From: Centroberyx gerrardi
Taxonomy: Eukaryota; Chordata; Actinopteri; Beryciformes; Berycidae
Assembly: GCF_048128805.1 (NCBI RefSeq)
Contig: NC_136006.1
Location: forward strand, 8,728,179 to 8,792,178
Direction: 5' to 3'
Length of the DNA: 64,000 nucleotides
Below the pieces are notes generated by a model that worked only from the letters and a program-made list of their open reading frames with translations, had not been told where the DNA came from and did not search any database. The number at the start of each line of letters is the position of its first letter. Positions within the stretch are counted from its first letter, which is position 1. This document shows positions 59,549 through 64,000 of the stretch, one piece after another. The position numbers and the translations under genes are program-made.

Positions 59549-62500
59549 GTTGGCCTTTAATGATTTTGAGTAATGGACTGCTTCATCTTCAAGAAATGTT
59601 TCTTGAAATCCTGGGTTGCGTACAAGAGCTAGCAAGCCTGCTCAGGCAGCCTTAACACATTTTAAAGGTAGACTCCACCCTAAAACATAACACACCTGTT
59701 AACAAAATAACTCCTAGAATGCTTTGAACATCACAGACTCGTGATATAACACTGTAGGAATCTAAAAGCGGGGAATTTCCCTTTAATGCATAACACCATG
59801 AATAGGGCCTAACTCTTCCATTACATTTTTTGATCATCAAAGATGCAGCTGCTACATGTGCGCACAGAATTGAGTATTGTGCTCATGTAAGTTTTCAAAA
59901 CATTTTGAGTCATTATAAAATACACAGTACAGTAAAGAGGTAGTGTATGCACATCTAGAAACTTGACCCAGATTGACCAATGGTTAAACAATAAAAAGAT
60001 ACCAGCACACTTTGATTCGATTAGAGTTTTTAGGAATATTTTCTGGGCGCTGGGACTTTGACCCTTGCAGTCCTTGCTATTAATTGCTTGTAGTGTTGCC
60101 AATCCAGGAATTCAAGCTTGTTGTTGTACTTGGTGTACATTAAAAGAACATCAGCTCAATACAGCTAAATATAATCCAGAATTTTCCTCAAAACACAGAT
60201 GCTGATGTTTTTCATGGTCTTCTTCCTTCTCTGTCCTCAGTGTTTGTGTTTAAGCCCAGCGAGCCTCGGCCGCTCTTTTCCCATAAGGCCGTGTGCTCGG
60301 GGAAAGTGACTCGCGCCATTTTCGCCCCGAGGGAGGAGATGCTGGAGAGCTGCGAGGAGAGCAGCCAGTGGCTCAACCGCTCCCAGCTCTACTTCCTCAC
60401 TCAGTACATGGTAAACATCGCCATCATCGCAGCTGCCTGATGTTAAAAAAACAACAAATTGCACAAGAAAGCATTACTTAAAATTTCCATTGTGTTCCTC
60501 GACAGAAGACAAAATAACAAAAACTTGACGTAGAACACAAAACACAATAAAAACACAGTCAAACGATCATTCTCTCTCATTCATCAACTCTCAGTCTTAA
60601 TACTGCCCACTTCTCAACTCGCTTGCTTTTTAAACATCTCTGTGGTAGGACAGGTTTTAATTGGCAGGAAGAGGCAATTCCACAAACTGATATCGGAGAA
60701 GCAACATGAGCAACATTTCCTCCTTTAGAATGAATAGGTTATATTGTAGGTTGGTCTCTGTTTGTTTGTCCCTTTATTCCACATGATATGTCAAACACCG
60801 CTGGTCGGATTTTGCCGATTCTTTGGGAAATGATGCATCTCACCACTGCGTTCTGGCATTTGTAAAATTGCACTGATTGGCCCAAAGAAGGGCGCTAGAC
60901 TTACAGGTCAAAACTGATTGGCCCAGACGGGGATTGTTGCCTTTATTTGCATAGTGATAAACCGTACAATACAATGATTAAAAACACAGGGACAACTTCC
61001 TAATTTGCGTATGTTAGAGCAACCCCAACAGCTTATGAAAACTATAGAATATAGCTTATGAAATTATAGAAACAAACTTTTTAGACTGAATTCACTCATA
61101 TCAAATGGACACTGACCAACTCTAGTTAATATCTGCTGTTATTATCGTTTCACATTTCCTAATATAATTTCAATGTGCTGTCAAAAAACTATGGAACAGT
61201 ACTTTTATCATACTAATACAAACAGGACTCATGCCATTGCAAGTTACTCTATGTTCTGTGTGTTTGATGGTGGTCTTGCTGCCAACTGATGTCGGCTCTC
61301 CGTTGCAGGATCTCATGACGTTCAGCACCAAGGCAGAGGAAGACAGGCTGATGGCTTCCAGCAAACAGGTAGGCTCCTGGATAAAGAGTTGCTTAGAACC
61401 AGGGGATCGCAAACGTCTCTGGCCTGGGACTCAAGAAGTTTTGTGTTCGGTTTGTTTGGGCAGGTGAGAATGATGCCGTTTGAACTCGGGTGGCACCAAG
61501 ACTCTTGAAATGCAGATCTTGGTCCTTTGGTCTTGCAGTGTGGTTAGGAGTAAGAACATAATCCGGACCAATTACAGGAAACAATCCCAAAACGCAATGT
61601 TTTATAGGTATAAGGAGACAGATGTTGACATCTGATAGCAGTTCCTCATGCTTGGAGAGCCAAGAGGAAACCACAGTCTTGTCAGATGCTAGCTAGCAGT
61701 TCCTCATGCTTGGAGAAGTTACAGGGACTGGAGTCAGATTTCTTTTGTTTTGACTCCTCCCCCGCCACAAAAATCTCTAACCTGACAACGTGTTACCAAA
61801 ACTCCAATAAACGAGAGTCCATGTGACTTTGGTTTTCAAGTCCTGGTTCACCTGTAATTGGGCTGTGTGAACCTAAATGAACCAAATACAAAAATGGCTT
61901 TCTTGTCCAGGCACCCAGGCTCATGAAAAGATTTTGCTCGGGAATCCTTATGACTCAGTTCTCCGCTGTCCACTATCAAATAAAGCAGAAATGCCCCAAA
62001 AAAAATGTGAAAAAGGAAAATAAATCGTATCGCCACCATTGTCATGTGAGGGACCATGTGTGAAACCTTGGGACATTCCTTGTGTTTTTTCTGACATTCC
62101 TTGTGTTTTTTTTGTTGTTTTTTCCCCCCAAGCTTGTGATCGATGACAGCGTTGCCATGACGCCGTTCTACCTGTTGCTAGGGAAACACCGGCAGCAGGA
62201 CAAGCAAGACTCGCTGACCAGCCTGTCTGCCGAGAGAACCCAGCTTCCACAGGGATCCGTCGCTGTCAAGGAGGTTGGTAGTGTGGCGTTTAATGGATTG
62301 TGTGCACCTTCTCCTGTATATGAGTTGGTTTACTGTAAATAATTGTTCACTTGAAGATATTAGTCCTCAAAGTTGGAACACAGATAAACAAATTTTTATG
62401 GTGAATGAGGCCTTCAATGTATGATTAATACAAACTTCAGAGAAAAGAGCAGCAGTGAGTGTTTGGGCATTTCACATTTCTGCCTTTTTTTTCTGATTTT

Positions 62501-64000
62501 AATAAAATTTTAAACACCAAGCCATCTCAGTCCCTTCACACTAAATCTCTCTCTCTCCCTCCCCTCTTCTCGTCTCCCTGACAGCTCCTGCACACCCCGG
62601 CCCACGTCTTGCCCTCCGCCTCCTTCCTCTGCTCCATGTTTGTTCGCTCCCTGCTCATCTCCGTCTCTGACACCAGGTGAGTTGAAGAGCCACATCAGGG
62701 AACTGAACGAGACAGAATCGGTCCTTATTACCAACGTTTCAGCAGGCAACAAGCTTTAAAGGTCCCCTATTGTGTAAAACGGGATTTCCCTTGCCTCTTT
62801 GATTATAAAGGAGTTGGATGGTCTATCTAAACATGGTTAAAGTATCAAAACGCACGGTCGCCAACTAAATCCACACAATCCATATTAGAAAAGCGAGCCT
62901 CTAAACGAGCCGTTTGGACTTCCGTAACTTTGTGGCTTCACCAAGGTTCGCTCATTATCATTTTTGTAAGACATAATAGGCTAACAAAGTGGGATTTTTT
63001 TTCAAAGCAGTTGAGCGGTTGTCATTGTTAATTGACCAGAGAGTTTTCCCTGCCTGGCGCTGTCTGTAGCTGCCATGTCTGTGGTGTCTCAAGTTTCACT
63101 CTTGAAAAGGTTAGCCAATCAGAACAGAGGGGTCGTTAATATTAATGAGCCTTAAAGGCACAGCAATAGAAACAGCCTGTTCTTGGCAAGGCTCAGAGAG
63201 ATGCTGGAAAATGGATTGAGTGTTTTTGGTACATGACACCACACAAACCGCTTTTAATGGACCTGAAGACATAAAATAAAACACTGGAAAGTGTAGAATA
63301 TGGGACCTTTAATCAGGTTGTTTAAAAAGATACATCTGAAGTGATTATCAATTGCAAGAATGCCAAGTCGATACCTGTGTTCTTGTGGAGAACGATCTTC
63401 CCAAGTTGTCTTGGAGAGAACAAACTTTTCAAGAAATGGGTCTTTACAGTTTGAGATAATCTGTATGTTTGACGTTGTGTGATCAGTTGAAACGCACCGC
63501 TTTTTATTTTCCAAACTGATTCAACCCGCTGTGTACTGTAGACTGTAGGACTGTTTGCTATAATGCGTCGTTCTTGCAATGAATTTCCATGTTCTTTTGT
63601 TTTGGAATTGTAGTTTGGCTGTTAGATATTACTTCAAATTCATCATGGAGGACACAAGAACGAGTATTGAGAAAGGTTAACACAGTTAAAAAGTAATTGC
63701 CTTAGTCATGTGACAGTTAATTAAACAACTACTTAGTCATCACAACCTTTGATAATGTCAGAGTGACTCCACACAATCCTGCTGGAAGTCAGGATTCATG
63801 TGACTCGGCAAATCAAGATACCAGCTAAAAAAAACATGGAGAAAAATGTGGAGTTTCCTGTTTGTCTATGAAAATATGCGGAGTCATTCCAGCCCACCGA
63901 ACTCGTGTGTTTTTTTTTTTTTCCATGTGTGCTCTCGTGGCCTCAGAGAGGAAAATGAACCCAAAGAGGAGGAAATGGAAAGTGAAAAAGAGGAAGAGGA
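45390..64000 (+). CDS. wdr75: WD repeat-containing protein 75, 3' end beyond window
   Basis: WDR75 (yeast Utp17/Nan1) is a nucleolar UtpA subunit of the small-subunit processome; it binds the 5' ETS of pre-rRNA and supports rRNA transcription and 18S maturation. Exons: 45390-45475, 45908-46037, 46953-47018, 47130-47229, 48333-48457, 49403-49473, 49965-50081, 50557-50645, 51374-51532, 52211-52270, 55020-55135, 55462-55637, 55984-56141, 57191-57371, 59135-59229, 59396-59491, 60241-60410, 61309-61368, 62133-62273, 62585-62676, 63947 to the window end. Phases join without a stop for about 780 residues (human 830). Start: [22 protein letters not shown] at 45390 with A at -3. The last visible exon is the acidic Glu-rich tail, so only the final exon or two are missing. 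Confidence 0.95.
46440..46565 (+). repeat. LINE-like 3' tail ending (ATCA)n
   Basis: 'ctccatcgaggaccacattg' then 'cctgtacttttataccc' and 'aaaaataaaatcaatcaatc' is a typical LINE 3' end with a short ATCA array, in wdr75 intron 2. Confidence 0.45.
47760..47915 (-). repeat. tRNA-derived SINE (wdr75 intron 4)
   Basis: On the - strand, 'tgtagctcaatgggataaac' (A box) and 'ggttcaaatcccactggagc' (B box GGTTCAAATCC) are followed by a body ending in 'cacttcgaataaatgtctag'. The acceptor arm does not pair, so it is a SINE head and not a tRNA gene. Same family as 56920-57065. Confidence 0.7.
48937..49283. mobile_element. hAT (Charlie-like) MITE in wdr75 intron 5
   Basis: Ends CAGTGGTTCTCAA and TTGAGAATCACTG are inverted, and the exact 8-bp duplication ATGTAAAT flanks them (48937-48944 and 49276-49283). 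The interior has 'ggggtcc' repeats near both ends. 331 bp, non-coding. Confidence 0.9.
49790..49925 (-). repeat. tRNA-derived SINE (wdr75 intron 6)
   Basis: On the - strand, 'ggtggctcagtggggtaagg' and 'gtcaaggatttgaactgatt', then 'cctttgtcacatatatcaac': same family as 29710-29900. Confidence 0.65.
50440..50515 (+). repeat. L2-type LINE 3' tail
   Basis: 'ataaagcactttgtaaatct' then 'gtgctttacatataaagtta', in wdr75 intron 7. Confidence 0.5.
52692..52774. repeat. (TA)n microsatellite, about 83 bases
   Basis: Uninterrupted TA repeat, followed by 'catatgtatttacata'-type imperfect repeats. Likely unstable and hard to sequence. Confidence 0.95.
52900..54110 (-). mobile_element. Internally deleted non-LTR retrotransposon (LINE)
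   Basis: The 3' coding part (52946-53820) reads [20 protein letters not shown], then KCRG-like [17 protein letters not shown] and [20 protein letters not shown]. This is the region after the reverse transcriptase, with a zf-RVT-like H/C cluster in which one Cys position is lost (VPYN). Upstream, an ATG at 53973 opens [14 protein letters not shown]… NIKSLED, a charged coiled-coil-like start of a first ORF. The two parts are fused near 53820 out of frame, so the reverse transcriptase and endonuclease are missing. Antisense to wdr75. Confidence 0.65.
54417..54986. mobile_element. MITE with GCTACGTTTACATGC inverted ends
   Basis: GGCTACGTTTACATGC at the left and GCATGTAAACGTAGC at the right are inverted, 570 bases apart. 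Inner 'aacccggt', 'ccggttaaac' and 'cttaacccaaataact' motifs are repeated. The right end is 34 bases from the wdr75 exon 11 acceptor. Confidence 0.7.
55020..60410 (+). CDS. wdr75: wdr75 exons 11-17: second WD40 propeller
   Basis: Residues about 335-665. Landmarks: [135 protein letters not shown] (54417-54986) ends 34 bases before exon 11. Exons 15 and 16 are each followed at once by long GT or CA arrays. Confidence 0.93.
56920..57065 (-). repeat. tRNA-derived SINE (wdr75 intron 13)
   Basis: On the - strand, 'ggtagtggtttgatttctac' (B-box region), 'ggggccacccagactaataa' and a 'cgctttaaaagcatcaacca' tail place it in the same family as 47760-47915. The head is altered by a GGCACT duplication. 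Confidence 0.6.
57372..59134. other. wdr75: wdr75 intron 14 (1.8 kb)
   Basis: Short CA runs (57680-57705), a G-run (59020-59030) and a diffuse repeat around 58560-58660 ('tggctcacctgcaaagagct') that resembles sequence near 51270-51310. No exon seen. Confidence 0.5.
59236..59299. repeat. (CTGT)n(GT)n at the wdr75 exon 15 donor
   Basis: Four CTGT units followed by about 50 bases of GT start seven bases after the exon 15 splice donor. Confidence 0.95.
59495..59546. repeat. (AC)n at the wdr75 exon 16 donor
   Basis: About 52 bases of AC start four bases after the exon 16 splice donor (T|GTAAG). Confidence 0.95.
60411..62132. other. wdr75: wdr75 introns 17 and 18
   Basis: Apart from exon 18 (61309-61368), no feature is certain. 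Around 60760-60950 a 'tgtttgtttgtccctttatt' stretch and paired 'actgattggccca' copies suggest an old repeat. A 'gcagttcctcatgcttggag' block occurs twice, near 61640 and 61690. Confidence 0.4.
61309..64000 (+). CDS. wdr75: wdr75 exons 18-21: C-terminal region and acidic tail (partial)
   Basis: Exon 18 reads [20 protein letters not shown]. Exon 19 reads [20 protein letters not shown]. Exon 20 reads [20 protein letters not shown]. Exon 21 (from 63947) reads [18 protein letters not shown] and is cut by the window end. The 'FYxxLGKHRQQ' and '[19 protein letters not shown]' blocks are specific to WDR75. The rest of the tail and the stop lie outside. Confidence 0.9.
62756..63312. mobile_element. piggyBac-like MITE in wdr75 intron 20
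   Basis: TTAAAGGTCCC at the left and GGGACCTTTAA at the right are inverted ends with the TTAA target site of piggyBac-type elements. The 557-bp interior is non-coding and resembles a common fish MITE. Confidence 0.8.

Overview
This is a vertebrate nuclear locus, almost certainly from a ray-finned (teleost) fish. Compact multi-exon genes with GT-AG introns are packed with long (CA)n/(TG)n microsatellites, tRNA-derived SINEs, Tc1-, hAT- and piggyBac-like MITEs and L2/L1-type LINE tails of kinds common in fish. No tool was run: every exon below was read by eye from splice sites, reading phase and resemblance to known protein families.

Layout. (1) 1-3.1 kb: the last coding exon of glutaminase (gls, + strand), preceded by a decayed tandem copy of the same exon, then probable 3' UTR. 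(2) 4.1-20.1 kb: a complete STAT1-type gene (- strand), 23 coding exons, about 729 residues, convergent with gls. (3) 20.1-23.4 kb: a repeat-rich spacer that carries a second copy of the stat1 promoter-like module. (4) 23.4-43.5 kb: a complete stat4 gene (- strand), 23 coding exons, 737 residues, in tandem with stat1. (5) 43.5-45.4 kb: a divergent spacer. (6) 45.4 kb to the end: wdr75 (+ strand), 21 exons visible, cut off by the window end inside its acidic C-terminal tail.

How the genes relate. STAT1 and STAT4 are latent cytoplasmic transcription factors, activated by JAK tyrosine phosphorylation after interferon or IL-12-type signals. The adjacent same-strand pair has the same exon plan (same exon count and nearly the same splice phases), as expected from an old tandem duplication. 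gls (glutamine to glutamate in mitochondria) is the usual syntenic neighbour of STAT1. wdr75 encodes a UtpA subunit of the ribosomal small-subunit processome; its position beside stat4 differs from the human order as I recall it.

No CRISPR array, rRNA or functional tRNA gene, or prokaryotic-type system was seen. The most notable signals are: the duplicated gls terminal exon; a C terminus of the STAT1-like protein unlike mammalian STAT1; a GC-AG intron in stat4; splice sites embedded in GT microsatellites; a near-perfect 182-bp fold-back hairpin that appears related to two other MITEs in the window; a 707-bp GC-rich inverted-repeat element; an internally deleted LINE; and the duplicated promoter-like module upstream of stat1.
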